Shown: in pieces, positions 44,070 through 54,868 of the stretch
Position numbering within the stretch: position 1 is the stretch's first letter
Layout of the letters: each line of letters begins with the position of its first letter
Assembly: GCF_905171775.1 (NCBI RefSeq)
Contig: NC_053494.1
Coordinates: 162,100,101-162,164,100, forward strand
Direction: 5' to 3'
From: Rana temporaria
Lineage: Eukaryota; Chordata; Amphibia; Anura; Ranidae
DNA length: 64,000 bases
The notes under the pieces: generated by a model
Databases searched by the model: none
Seen by the model: only the letters and a program-made list of their open reading frames with translations
Told to the model about the DNA's origin: nothing
Made by a program: the position numbers and the translations under genes

Positions 44070-44991
44070 TCTACCTTTAGGCTTCATTTCCATGGACGTT
44101 TTTACAGCCACTTTTTTTTGTCTTTTTTACAGCTTAAAAACACCTGTCCATGTTTTTTTTGTTTTTTTTTTTAGCTGGAGCTCAAAAACGCTGCGGTAGC
44201 GTTTTTGCAAGTTTTTGAGTGTTTTTGCGCATTTTGAGCGTCTTTTAACGTCTGGCGTTTTTACAACTCTAATGCTGGAGCTTCAGAACGCACTGGTCCT
44301 GTTTTTTTTTTTTGCAGCTTAAAAACGGCTCAGCCATCTACAGCTCAAAAACTTCATGGTGGGCATGAGGACATAGACTAACATGGAGAGCCGTTTTTAA
44401 GCTGGATACAAGTAAACTGTATCAACCGCTGTAAAGGTATACCAATGCTTCCAGAAAACAAAACGACCAAGTGTACTCCCTGAGTGTTTACTATACTTTA
44501 CAAATATTTTACTGTATCCAGCATGTGTCTCCTGTAAACAAAGTATTTTTATGTGATCATGCCTCTTTTGTTATGATTGTTTTTAATACACTACTAAATT
44601 TTCTATCAATAAAAATTGATATATTTTTACATACTTACCTATTTCTATTTGTTGCCATTCTGGCTTAATTCCTGTCCGTATTAATCCCTTGGGGCATCCT
44701 TTTCCTTACAATATGCATATTTGGGATGTGACAGGAATCACCAGGATGAGTCTCTAATTTAGATTCTCCTTCCAAATTTTCTCTTGTAAACAAAGTATGA
44801 CAGGTTAAAATTGGTTCAAGAGTTGAAAAATTGTAACAAATTTTGTGGCCTCCCCTATATTTTGCACATTCAGAGAGATCACATATATATACAATTCTAA
44901 ACATTTAACTAACAAATTAAAATAAAAAAATAATAAAAACAAAAATAATTGTCACTCGTAGCTTACATACAGTCAATGATTTTGCAAAGTA
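44070..44991. other. MITE-like TTTTTACAGC-rich DNA, then A/T-rich DNA (copy A)
   Basis: 44070-44430 contains inverted phrases such as CAGCTTAAAAACGGCT / AGCCGTTTTTAAGCTGG and GGCTTCATTTCCATGGACG and is probably a MITE without clear ends. The rest to 44991 is A/T-rich with no gene. Confidence 0.45.
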
Positions 44992-46594
44992 CAGTGAGGA
45001 AAATAAGTATTTGAACACCCTGCTATTTTGCAAGTTCTCCCACTTGGAAATCATGGAGGGGTCTGAAATTGTTATCGTAGGTGCATGTCCACTGTGAGAG
45101 ACATAATCAAAAAAAAAAAAATCCAGAAATCACAATGTATGATTTTTTTAACTATTTATTTGTATGATACAGCTGCAAATAAGTATTTGAACACCTGAGA
45201 AAATCAATGTTAATATTTGGTACAGTAGCCTTTGTTTGCAATTACAGAGGTCAAACGTTTCTTGTAGTTTTTCACCAGGTTTGCACACACTGGAGGAGGG
45301 ATTTTGGCCCACTCCTCCACACAGATCTTCTCTAGATCAGTCAGGTTTCTGGGCTGTCGCTGAGAAACACGGAGTTTGAGCTCCCTCCAAAGATTCTCTA
45401 TTGGGTTTAGGTCTGGAGACTGGCTAGGCCACGCCAGAACCTTGATATGCTTCTTACAGAGCCACTCCTTGGTTATCCTGGCTGTGTGCTTCGGGTCATT
45501 GTCATGTTGGAAGACCCAGCCTCGACCCATCTTCAAAGCTCTAACTGAGGGAAGGAGGTTGTTGCCCAAAATCTCGCAATACATGGCCCCGGTCATCCTC
45601 TCCTTAATACAGTGCAGTAGCCCTGTCCCATGTGCAGAAAAACACCCCCAAAGCATGATGCTACCACCCCCATGCTTCACAGTAGGGATGGTGTTCTTGG
45701 GATGGTACTCATCATTCTTCTTCCTCCAAACACGGTTAGTTGAATTATGACCAAAAAGTTCTATTTTGGTCTCATCTGACCACATGACTTTCTCCCATGA
45801 CTCCTCTGGATCATCCAAATGGTCATTGGCAAACTTAAGACGGGCCTTGACATGTGCTGGTTTAAGCAGGGGAACCTTCCGTGCCATGCATGATTTCAAA
45901 CCATGACGTCTTAGTGTATTACCAACAGTAACCTTGGAAACGGTGGTCCCAGCTCTTTTCAGGTCATTGACCAGCTCCTCCCGTGTAGTCCTGGGCTGAT
46001 TTCTCACCTTTCTTAGGATCATTGAGACCCCACGAGGTGAGATTTTGCATGGAGCCCCAGTCCGAGGGAGATTGACAGTCATGTTTAGCTTCTTCCATTT
46101 TCTAATGATTGCTCCAACAGTGGACCTTTTTTCACCAAGCTGGTTGGCAATTTCCCCGTAGCCCTTTCCAGCCTTGTGGAGGTGTACAATTTTGTCTCTA
46201 GTGTCTTTGAACAGCTCTTTGGTCTTGGCCATGTTAGTAGTTGGATTCTTACTGATTGTATGGGGTGGACAGGTGTCTTTATGCAGCTAATGACCTCAAA
46301 CAGGTGCATCTAATTTAGGATAATAAATGGAGTGGAGGTGGACATTTTAAAGGCAGACTAACAGGTCTTTGAGGGTCAGAATTCTAGCTGATAGACAGGT
46401 GTTCAAATACTTATTTGCAGCTGTATCATACAAATAAATAGTTAAAAAATCATAAATTGTGATTTCTGGAATTTTTTTTTTTGATTATGTCTCTCACAGT
46501 GGACATGCACCTACGATGACAATTTCAGACCCCTCCATGATTTCCAAGTGGGAGAACTTGCAAAATAGCAGGGTGTTCAAATACTTATTTTCCT
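44992..46594 (-). mobile_element. Tc1-like transposon with IR/DR ends at the duplication junction
   Basis: The left end CAGTGAGGAAAATAAGTATT follows TA (44990-44991). Terminal arms are about 200 bp, each carrying two direct repeats of AAATAAGTATTTGAACACC (about 45000 and 45178 left; 46398 and 46571 right), the IR/DR plan of the Sleeping Beauty and Frog Prince families. The right end stops at ACTTATTTTCCT and lacks the final CACTG-TA; copy B of the duplication starts exactly there. Confidence 0.88.
45210..46232 (-). CDS. Tc1-family DD34E transposase, uninterrupted
   Basis: 340 codons, the usual length for the family, with no stop or frameshift. Residues about 1-110 form the bipartite paired-like DNA-binding domain (KIVHLHKAGKGYGEIANQL is the first helix-turn-helix), with PRTGAP near 56-61 at the GRPR-like linker position. 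The catalytic triad is D153 (WSDETK), D244 (FQHDND) and E279 (NPIENLW), with 34 residues between the last two. A glycine-rich GGGSIMLWGCF lies at 188-198. It ends GYCTKY. The first ATG begins MAKTKELFKDTRDK as in relatives. The enzyme would cut and paste the element by binding the IR/DR arms. No host promoter is visible. Confidence 0.92.
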   Translation of the reverse strand: MAKTKELFKDTRDKIVHLHKAGKGYGEIANQLGEKRSTVGAIIRKWKKLNMTVNLPRTGAPCKISPRGVSMILRKVRNQPRTTREELVNDLKRAGTTVSKVTVGNTLRRHGLKSCMARKVPLLKPAHVKARLKFANDHLDDPEESWEKVMWSDETKIELFGHNSTNRVWRKKNDEYHPKNTIPTVKHGGGSIMLWGCFSAHGTGLLHCIKERMTGAMYCEILGNNLLPSVRALKMGRGWVFQHDNDPKHTARITKEWLCKKHIKVLAWPSQSPDLNPIENLWRELKLRVSQRQPRNLTDLEKICVEEWAKIPPPVCANLVKNYKKRLTSVIANKGYCTKY

Positions 46595-46603
46595 ACCCAA
46601 AGT

Positions 46604-46652
46604 CACTCCTATGCATTTCAGTTATACTAGTCACAATCTTCATCAGGGGAAT
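46604..46652 (-). ncRNA. Hammerhead ribozyme-like motif 6 (copy B)
   Basis: Identical to 36042-36090. Its downstream tail is absent because the duplication boundary cuts it 13 bases further on. Confidence 0.55.
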
Positions 46653-47005
46653 CAGGGATATTTGGAGAAGTAGAAACATATTATATTAAAATATAATCAA
46701 ATTCATTACAATGCATGGTATACATTTCTAAGGTATAAAGCAAATACCTTTTCAACATGGAAGTGTCAAACATAAACCAGAGTAGTTAAAAATCAAGCAT
46801 CTTTCTCCCGGATATACTGGCCACAACTTGGGCAGGGACACTAAGACTAGAGCTTACAAGAGGCTACATGAATGGATTGCAATTGAGAATGGAAAAGCCA
46901 TACACCCAACCACTATATACTGTAGGCATAAAGGTCCAAAACACAGGTGTCAGAATATAAAAGGGAGGGGGAGGTAATTGAGGACAATTGATACACCTGT
47001 GCTGG

Positions 47006-47006
<1 letters not shown>

Positions 47007-47064
<58 letters not shown>
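47007..47064. repeat. (TA)n, copy B
   Basis: Longer counterpart of 36445-36492. Confidence 0.85.
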
Positions 47065-47070
<6 letters not shown>

Positions 47071-47313
47071 TATCAGACAGAGGTGCACAAAAAAGGGGGG
47101 CCCACGGTGCACTTCCCGGCGCCAAGGAAAATTATATCAACTGTTTATGAGGAACAACTGATAAGAAATATCAAACAGTGAATACATGATGAATAAGTTA
47201 AATAAATTAAATAGATAAATACTTAAGGTGAAGTAAAATCTATCAATAGCAGCAGCTGTTTAAAATAAATGAAAAGACATTTATAAAACATGAAACAAAG
47301 TATCAAGCTAGTA

Positions 47314-47796
47314 GAACCAAAGTCCGATTGATAAAACAGCACTAGTTATTGGATGAGGTCCAACTCCTCAAAAAATAGAAGTCCATAAACAGGTACAGTT
47401 CCTAATGATCAGTGCTTCTAGGGTAGGCTTTGTAGTGCACCCTACACCAATTCCCAGTCTTCACCTCAAAAGTGGGTCACACTCCCCCTCTGGGGTTCAC
47501 ATTTACCAGAAGGCAAATAGATAAGAGCCTTATATACCAATTTCTCTTATTAAGACTTCCATCATCTCTCCAGGGTCAGCAGGGGTTCATTTCATTCAGG
47601 GCATGTAAAAAACAAAGGCACTTCTCTGCTGCCGATTCCAGCGATGTCTCCTCACTATTTCCTTCCAACTCGGCAGCAGCGAAGTGCCTTTGTTTTTTTT
47701 GTGCCCTAAATGAAATTAACCCCTGCTGACCCTGGAAAGATGATGGAAGTTGGACCTCATCCAATAACTAGTGCTGTTTTATCAATCGGACTTTGG

Positions 47797-47799
<3 letters not shown>
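47314..47799. mobile_element. Foldback MITE, GAACCAAAGTCCGATTG ends (copy B)
   Basis: Counterpart of 36744-37230. Followed by a (TA)n tract (47800-47867) about three times longer than in copy A. Confidence 0.7.
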
Positions 47800-47869
<70 letters not shown>

Positions 47870-49081
47870 AAGGACCCTGACCATGTAAAAAGTATGAAGA
47901 AGGATAACCTATATTCCTGTACATGTGGTACAATTTCACCACTTGTCTCACTACACCAGCACCTACAAAAAAGTATTCAAATAAAGCACTGAGGACTGCA
48001 TCATTAATCTGTTCCATACTAGGAGGAGTAGTGTTAAATTTTATTATTAAATAATAGCCTGCAATTTTGAACTATGTTCTAGCCCAGTATGGTCTCCTGT
48101 TACAATGAAGTATTCCAAAAGGATCCTTTATGAGGTCCAGATTTAATTGTATGCACAAAAAGGTCTTACATGACAAGCTGGAATTGAAGGTGAACTAAAT
48201 CAGTGGAGTAATAAGGAAATGCCTAAATATATTCCTCCAACCTAGTGTGGTATGTAGAGTGGCCAGTCAGATAAAAAGGGCATTGCCCTCCCCTAACTGC
48301 TGCTATATATGGATCTAATACCAAAAATATTACATGAATTGCCTCAGATGCATACTCCATCTTTAGCCACAACAGGTCACTTAGTGATAACAAACACCAA
48401 AGCTGTTGCCTCCCATGTTGCCTGTTCAGCTTCCCGGGAGAGAGATTATTTTCTCCTGGCCACTGCTGCTGTCCCTGCCACATGCATGACACCGACACAC
48501 AAGACACAAAGCCACCACCCAGAAACAGCGATGTGATGCTGACGGAGCGGGAGATCACCCCAGTGGTCAAATGTGGGCATCACAAGGAACCCAAAATTCA
48601 CACGAAGGGGCAACAATGGGGGGGGGGGGGGTTAAGGAAGGTACTTCGCCCCCCGCCTGCCCCCAGACACCCCAATCACAGTGCATATTCACACCAGGAC
48701 GGCAGTCCAAACCGTGGGAAAGGGTCACCTGGAATGCAATTAAAAATAATAATACAAATTGAGTCAGTAGAGCAGAGGTTGGTGTCAGTAGAACTGTCGA
48801 CAGTGTGAGTAATTTCAAATTTATTTTATTTTTGCAATTTTTTTAGGAGCCCCATTCGGGGGCATTGGTGCAATATCAGCAGGGGGAATCTGCTCCTCAA
48901 GGGGTAATTTGAGTTTGCCCAGGCACACCCCCTGCGCACGCTTATAAACCCAAGGCTATAGAAGAAAAAAATATTCATGATTTTGTCCCTTACAGACAGG
49001 GCAGACATTTTCAACCCACCTTGCCAGGATTTTTTGTTAGGAATGGTTCTGCTCTGCTCTTATTTTTTTTCATTGCTTTTC
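47870..49081. other. No gene seen (copy B)
   Basis: Counterpart of 37260-38478; a 5-base difference (CACCTGGAATGC versus CACCTGGAAAGGAATGC) is visible near 48730. Confidence 0.45.
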
Positions 49082-49430
49082 AAGGGCCTATTTAAACCAG
49101 GAATTGCACCAGAAATTCACATGCAGTGGAGTATGGTGCGATTTGAGCCATAGATTTTTGAACTGGCTGAATCACACTGGACAGCACCAAAAGTAGTGCT
49201 TGCACTACTTTAAAAAATTCATTCGAACCAGATTGCATGGTATGTCTGTACCATGAAATCCGATCCGGTGCAGGCAAATGCCCTGCACTTGTGTCCTGTG
49301 TTTGGGGTGTCGTTACCTTAAAATTGACACCTGCCGCAGGTCGCAAACTACAGTGCGTTTGGATTTTTTGGTGCAGGAAACACGCATGGAACGTAGGTTT
49401 TCCACACCACATTCTGGTGTAAACGGGCAC
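49082..49430. mobile_element. MITE, AGGGCC...AAACCAGGA type (copy B)
   Basis: Counterpart of 38479-38827. Confidence 0.55.
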
Positions 49431-49632
49431 TAATAGATATTTCACCACTCCCAGGTTTTATAAACAGACAGTCAAAGGGTTATTGATGTCTGCTCTCTTC
49501 ACTTGTATCATAATTTTTTTACCCCAGTTGTTTGCACCCCAAACTTATAATCAGAGTGAACATAGGAGAGTATAGGAAACCATCTGAATCACAAGGGATT
49601 TAATTTCCAAAAACAATCCAGTGGTGAGCCTA

Positions 49633-49834
49633 ATGACTTGTACACACGGCCGGACTTTCCAAGAAAAAAAGTCAGACAGGCTTTTTTTCTCGGAAAGTCT
49701 GGCCGTGTGTAGCCTCCATCTGACTTTTTTTGTAGGAAGTCCGACGGACCTTAGAAAAGGAACCTGTTCTCTATCTTTCCATCGGACTCACGGCAGACTT
49801 TTGCATGGTCAAAAGTCCGAACGCATATACGAAG
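49633..49834. mobile_element. MITE, GTACACACGGCCGG (copy B)
   Basis: Counterpart of 39030-39231. Confidence 0.5.
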
Positions 49835-50168
49835 CATAACAGGAAGTGTGTTAGAATCACTAGGTGAAAGGAAAAAAGCAGGGGTGAAAAACTGAGAGAT
49901 GAGTTAGCAAAAAGCAGCACACTGTACACACATTACACAGGCACACTTTTGATCCCTAATTGCTAGGGTTGTCCCGATACCGATACTAGTATCGGTATCG
50001 GGACCGATTCCGAGTTTTTTCGGCGGTACTCAGACGCCGATACCCCGCCCCGATACATAAATAGAATACTTGCCGCCGACCGCCGCCGCCGCAAGCCGCC
50101 GAACGCCGCCCGCCGCCGAACGCCGCCCGCCGCCACGAAACGCCGTAATCCGCCGCCATTCGCCTCAT

Positions 50169-50384
50169 CCCCGCTGCCGCCGACTCTGTAATACGGGCGG
50201 GAACATTACAGCTTTGAATAGCTGTAATGATTCGCACCACGCATAGACACTCCCCCTCGCTCGGGTGAACTGTCCAATCCCGAGCGAGGGGGAGTGTCTA
50301 TACGCAAGGGCGGCGCCAATCATAACAGAGATTCAAAGTTGTAATGTTCCCGCCCGTATTACAGAGACGGCGGCAGCGGGGATG
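50169..50384. repeat. Large hairpin inside the hAT element
   Basis: Arms CCCGCTGCCGCCG...CCCCTCGCTCGGG and the inverse CCCGAGCGAGGGG...CGGCGGCAGCGGGG pair over roughly 100 bp with interruptions around a short loop near 50268. Confidence 0.7.
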
Positions 50385-50389
50385 CAGGT

Positions 50390-51300
50390 AAGCGTGACAT
50401 GGCTGGATGGGGGAGACGCTGGATGGGGGGAGACGCTGGCTGGATGGGGGGACGCTGGCTGGATGGGGGGACGCTGGCTGGATGGGGGGGCGCTGGCTGG
50501 ATGGGGGGTGACGCTGGCTGCATGGGGGGACGCTGGCTGGATGGGGGGTGACACTGGCTGGATGGGGGGGGACGCTGGCTGGATGGGGGGACGCTGGCTG
50601 GATGGGGGGTGACGCTGGCTGCATGGGGGGTGACGCTGGCTGCATGGGGGGTGACGCTGGCTGCATGGGGGGTGACGCTGGCTGCATGGGGGGGTGACAA
50701 TGGCTGGGGGAATACATTGCTGGATGGGGGGTGACAATGGCTGCATGGGGGGTGACGCTGGCTGGATGGGGGGTGACGCTGGCTGCATGGGGGGTGACGC
50801 TGGCTGCATGGGGGGTGACGCTGGCTGCATGGGGGGTGACGCTGGCTGCATGGGGGGTGACGCTGGCTGCATGGGGGGTGACAATGGCTGGGGGAATACA
50901 TTGCTGGATGGAGGGTGACGCTGGCTGGATGGGGGGTGACAATGGCTGCATGGGGGGTGACAATGGCTGGGGGAATACAATGCTGGATGGGGGGTGACAA
51001 TGGCTGGATGGGGGGATACATTGCTGCATGGGGGGAGACAATGGCTGGATGGGGGGTGACGCTGGCTGGATGGGGGGTGACGCTGGCTGGATGGGGGGTG
51101 ACGCTGGCTGGATGGGGGGTCACGCTGGCTGGATGGGGGGTGACGCTGGCTGCATGGGGGGTGACGCTGGCTGGATGGGGGGTGACGCTGGCTGGATGGG
51201 GGGTGACGCTGGCTGGATGGGGGGTGACGCTGGCTGGATGGGGGGTGACGCTGGCTGGATGGGGGGTGACGCTGGCTGGATGGGGGGATACATGGCTGCA
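50390..51300. repeat. 21-bp minisatellite (TGACGCTGGCTGGATGGGGGG)n
   Basis: About 40 imperfect copies of a 21-base unit (CTGGCTGGATGGGGGGTGAC core, with GCATGG variants and shorter units). Because 21 is divisible by 3 and the unit has no stop in most frames, long frames (up to 364 aa, proline/serine-rich on the minus strand) appear; they are not genes. Runs of six G make it a candidate for G-quadruplex formation. Confidence 0.92.
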
Positions 51301-51643
51301 TCTGTGGTGGGACATCGCTGCATTTGGGGACACATTTTAAAAAAAGTATCGGTATTCGGTATCGGCGACTACTTGAAAAAAAGTATCGGTACTTGTACTC
51401 GGTCCTAAAAAAGTGGTATCGGGACAACCCTACTAATTGCCCTAGATGTTAACCCCTTTCCAGCCAGTGTCATTAATACAGTAACAGTGTATAATATTAT
51501 CACTGATCACTGTATTAAATATCACTGGTGATGTCACTAGCAATTAATCAGTTCCCCCAGAATCAGTTAGTGTCAGATTGACCGCAGTAATATTGCAGTT
51601 GCATTATAAGTCACTGATCGCTCCTATTAGAAGTATATATATA

Positions 51644-52983
51644 CAGTCATGGCCGAAATTGTTGGCACCCCAGACATTTTTCCAGAAAATCAAGTATTTC
51701 TCACAGAAAGGCATTGCAGTAACACATGTTTTGCTATACACATGTTTATTCCCTTTGTGTGTGTTGGAACAAAACAAAAAAAGGGAGGAAAAAAAGCAAA
51801 TTGGACATAATGTCACACAAAACTCCAAAAATTGTCTGGTCAAAATTCTTGGCACCCTTAACTTAATATTTGGTTGCACACCCTTTGGATAAAATAACCG
51901 AAATCAGTCACTTCCTATAACCCTCAATAAGCTTCTTACACCTCTCACCCGGAATTTTGGCAAATTGCTCCAGGTCTCTCTTATTGGAAGGGCACCTTTT
52001 CCCAACAGCAATTTTAAGATCTCTCCACAGGTGTTCAATGGGATTTAGATCTGGAATCATTGCTGGCCACTCTAGAACTCTCCAGCGCTTTGTTGCCATC
52101 TATTTCGGGGTGCTTTTTAACGTATGTTTGGGGTCATTGTCCTGCTGGAAGACCCAAGATGTCGGACGCACACTCTACAGATTTCATGATGCCTTGCACA
52201 CATTCAAGGCACCCAGTGCCAGAGGCAGCAAAACAACCCCAAAACATCATTGAACCTCCACCATATTTCACTGTAGGTAGTGTGTTCTTTGCTTTGTAGG
52301 CCTCATTTCATTTTCTGTAAACAGTAGAATGATGTGCTTTACCAAAAAGCTCTATCTTGGTCTCATCTATCCACAAGACGTTTTCCCAGAAGGATTTTGG
52401 CTTACTCAAGTACATTTTGGCAAACTGTAGTCTTGCTTTTTTATGTCTCTGTGTCAGCAGTGGGGTCCTCCTGGGTCTCATGCCATAGGGTTTCATTTCA
52501 TTTAAATGTTGACGGATAGTTCGCGCTGACACTAATGCTCCCTGAGCCTGCAGGACAGCTTGAATTTCTTTGGAACCTGTTTGGGGCTGCTTATTCACCA
52601 TCTGGACTATCCTGCGTTGCAACCAGTTCTCTTCTCCTCTTTATGTTGTCTATGCTTAATGTGGTACACACAGACACACAATGCAAAGACTAAGTGAACT
52701 TTTCTCCTTTTTATCTGCTTTCAGGTGTGATTTTTATATTGCCCACACCTGTTACTTGCCCCAGGTGAGTTTAAAGGAGCATCACATGCTCGAAACAATC
52801 TTATTCATCCACAATTTTGAAAGGGTGCCAAGAATTTCAACCAGTCCCTTTTTGGAGTTCTGTGTGACATTATGTCTAATTTGCATTTTTTCCTCCCTTT
52901 TTTGTTTTGTTCCAACACACAAAGGGAATAAACAAGTGTATAGCAAAACATGTCTGGGGTACCAACAATTTCGGCCATGACTG
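51644..52983 (-). mobile_element. Tc1-like element with dead transposase (copy B)
   Basis: Same as 39565-40860 but 1340 bp, with TA on each side and inverted ends CAGTCATGGCCGAAATTGTT. The minus strand 52308-52622 reads QRRIVQMVNKQPQTGSKEIQ through to WIDETKIELFGKA, so the first catalytic D is in frame here, and 51908-52099 holds IPDLNPIEHLWRDL. Stops and frame changes separate them and the second D is lost. Confidence 0.82.
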
Positions 52984-52985
52984 TA

Positions 52986-53049
<64 letters not shown>
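52984..53049. repeat. (TA)n with GTATA interruptions, copy B
   Basis: Absent in copy A, where the Tc1 fossil and the foldback element are only four bases apart. Confidence 0.8.
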
Positions 53050-53652
53050 TACCGTATTTATCGGCGTATACCGCGCACTATTTTGCCCTGAAAATCAGGG
53101 CAAAATCGTGGGTGCGCGATATACGCCGATACCCGCTTTCCCGCCACGAGTTTGAATACTGCGCCCGCATATAGCGAGCGCAGTACACTCGTGAATCTTC
53201 GGGCAGTCTCGGCGCCTCTCGTACTGACGTCCTGACGTCCTGAGCGTACAGGACGTCAGTGCGAGAGGCGCCCGAGCCTGCCCGAAGATTCACGAGTGTA
53301 CTGCGCTCGCTATATGCGGGCGCAGTATTCAAAGTCGTGGCGGGAAACGAGCGGGAGGACGCCGCAGAAGGACGCCGGACCCGCCGAAGATGGACACCGG
53401 ACCCGCCGAAGATGGACACCGGACCCGCCGAAGATGGACGCCCGACCCGCCGAAGAGGACACCCGAAGCCGCAGAAGGACGCCGGACCCGACGAGGCCGC
53501 AGAAGGACGCCGGACCCGACGAGGCCGCAGATGGACGCCGCGCAAGACACCAAAAAGTACAAAAAAACAAAAAATCTTTTTTTCCCACAGGATTGGGGGC
53601 CACTTTGGGGGTGCGCGGTATACGCCAGAGCGCGTTATACCGCGATAAATAC

Positions 53653-53656
<4 letters not shown>
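53050..53656. mobile_element. Foldback element, TACCGTATTTATCGG ends (copy 3)
   Basis: Counterpart of 40865-41476, with the same palindrome and 22-bp repeat; it lacks the ACTGT of CAAAACTGTAAGTAC near its 3' side. Confidence 0.7.
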
Positions 53657-53704
<48 letters not shown>

Positions 53705-53823
53705 ACAATCAATATACACTTATTGGGAATTTTTTTAATCAAAAACATATAGCAGGATATATTTTGGCCAAAATGTATGAAGATATTAGATTTTTAAAAT
53801 GTTTTTTTATTGGATATGTTTTA

Positions 53824-54868
53824 GTGCCAGTTCACACCATAGAAACGCAGTACGGATGTTTTTTTTTTGCATGTTTTTGACACGTTGTTGATGCGTTCCA
53901 GTGCATTTTTCCCCCTTTTATTCATAACCTTATATAAGGACAGTGGCCCAGATTCACGTAGCACTTACGCCGACGTATCTCGAGATACGCCGCGTAAGTG
54001 TAACGATGCACTGTTGTATCTGTGCGCTGTGCCCATAGAACTAGATACGCCTGAAAATAGGCTTCTTACGACCGACGTAACTTGCCTACGCCGGCGTATC
54101 TTGGGCGCATATTTACGCTGGAGGCATATGGGAAATTCGGTTCCCATATGCAAATGAGTGAGATACGCCGATTCACAAACGTACTTGCGCCCGGCGCATT
54201 AATATACGCTGTATACATATGTCGTACGTCCGGCATAAAGTTAAGCCTCATAAAGCAGGGGTAAGTCATGTTAAGGTATGGACCAGGGAACAGCCGTCGT
54301 ATTTTACGTTGTTTACGTAGTAGTATGTGAATAGGGCTGGGCAGTGATTCGACGTATCTTATGGAGTATTTACGACGTGATTCTGACGCATGCGTACTGG
54401 GATGCGTCCACATCATTTGCCTCATTTGCATGGGGTCACGGTTCATTTAAATGGATAACGGCCACCTTCCACCTACTTTGAATTAGGCGGGCTTACGCCG
54501 ACGATTTTACGTTACGCCGGCGCAACGTTGGGAGCATTTGCATTGTGAATTGGGTGCTTGCCTCTCTGTTTTACGTTGGCGTAGCGCATATGAGATGTGC
54601 TACGCCTGCCTAAAAATGCGCCAATCTTCCATGAATCCGGCCCAGTGTGTTTTTGGTGCATTTAGGTGTGTTCCAGTGCATTTTTGATGCATTTTACCGC
54701 GTTCCAGTACAGTCCAGTGCAAAAAAATGCAGAATGTTCTACTTTTTTTTCTGGAACTGGAACTGACTGCACTAGTGTGCACTATGCCATTGAAAATCAT
54801 ATAACCTACTATCCATGTTTTTGATGCTGAAAAAAATGCACTGGACTGCATGTGGTATGAACTGGCCC
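53824..54868. mobile_element. TA-flanked MITE, GTGCCAGTTCACACC ends (copy B)
   Basis: Counterpart of 41650-42693. Confidence 0.65.
53945..54643. mobile_element. GGCCCAGATTCACG transposon (copy B)
   Basis: Counterpart of 41770-42468, with AGT on both sides. Confidence 0.72.

Larger units (their letters stand above)
36029..44991 (+). repeat. Tandem duplication, copy A (about 9.0 kb)
   Basis: Matches 46591-57185 throughout, apart from insertions, (TA)n length and scattered single-base changes (for example G37343/A47950, A40003/C52082, A42142/G54317). The left boundary is at TCCTACCC. The right boundary is at GCAAAGTA, where the Tc1 element begins. Confidence 0.9.
49964..51432. mobile_element. 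hAT-like non-autonomous element with minisatellite, copy B only
   Basis: Perfect 18-bp ends TAGGGTTGTCCCGATACC in both orientations. CTAATTGC flanks both sides (49956-49963, 51433-51440), while copy A has a single CTAATTGC at the matching place (about 39355), so the empty site is preserved. The 8-bp duplication points to hAT. The interior has a 110-bp-arm hairpin and a 21-bp minisatellite. No transposase. Confidence 0.9.

Noticed and set aside
50390..51300. Regular direct repeats that might suggest a CRISPR array
   Set aside because: Units are contiguous with no unique spacers, the genome is vertebrate, and the array lies inside a hAT element.
50298..51427. Long proline/serine-rich open frames (247-364 aa) on the minus strand and glycine-rich ones on the plus strand
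   Set aside because: They are translations of a 21-bp minisatellite, whose unit length divisible by three keeps several frames open at once.
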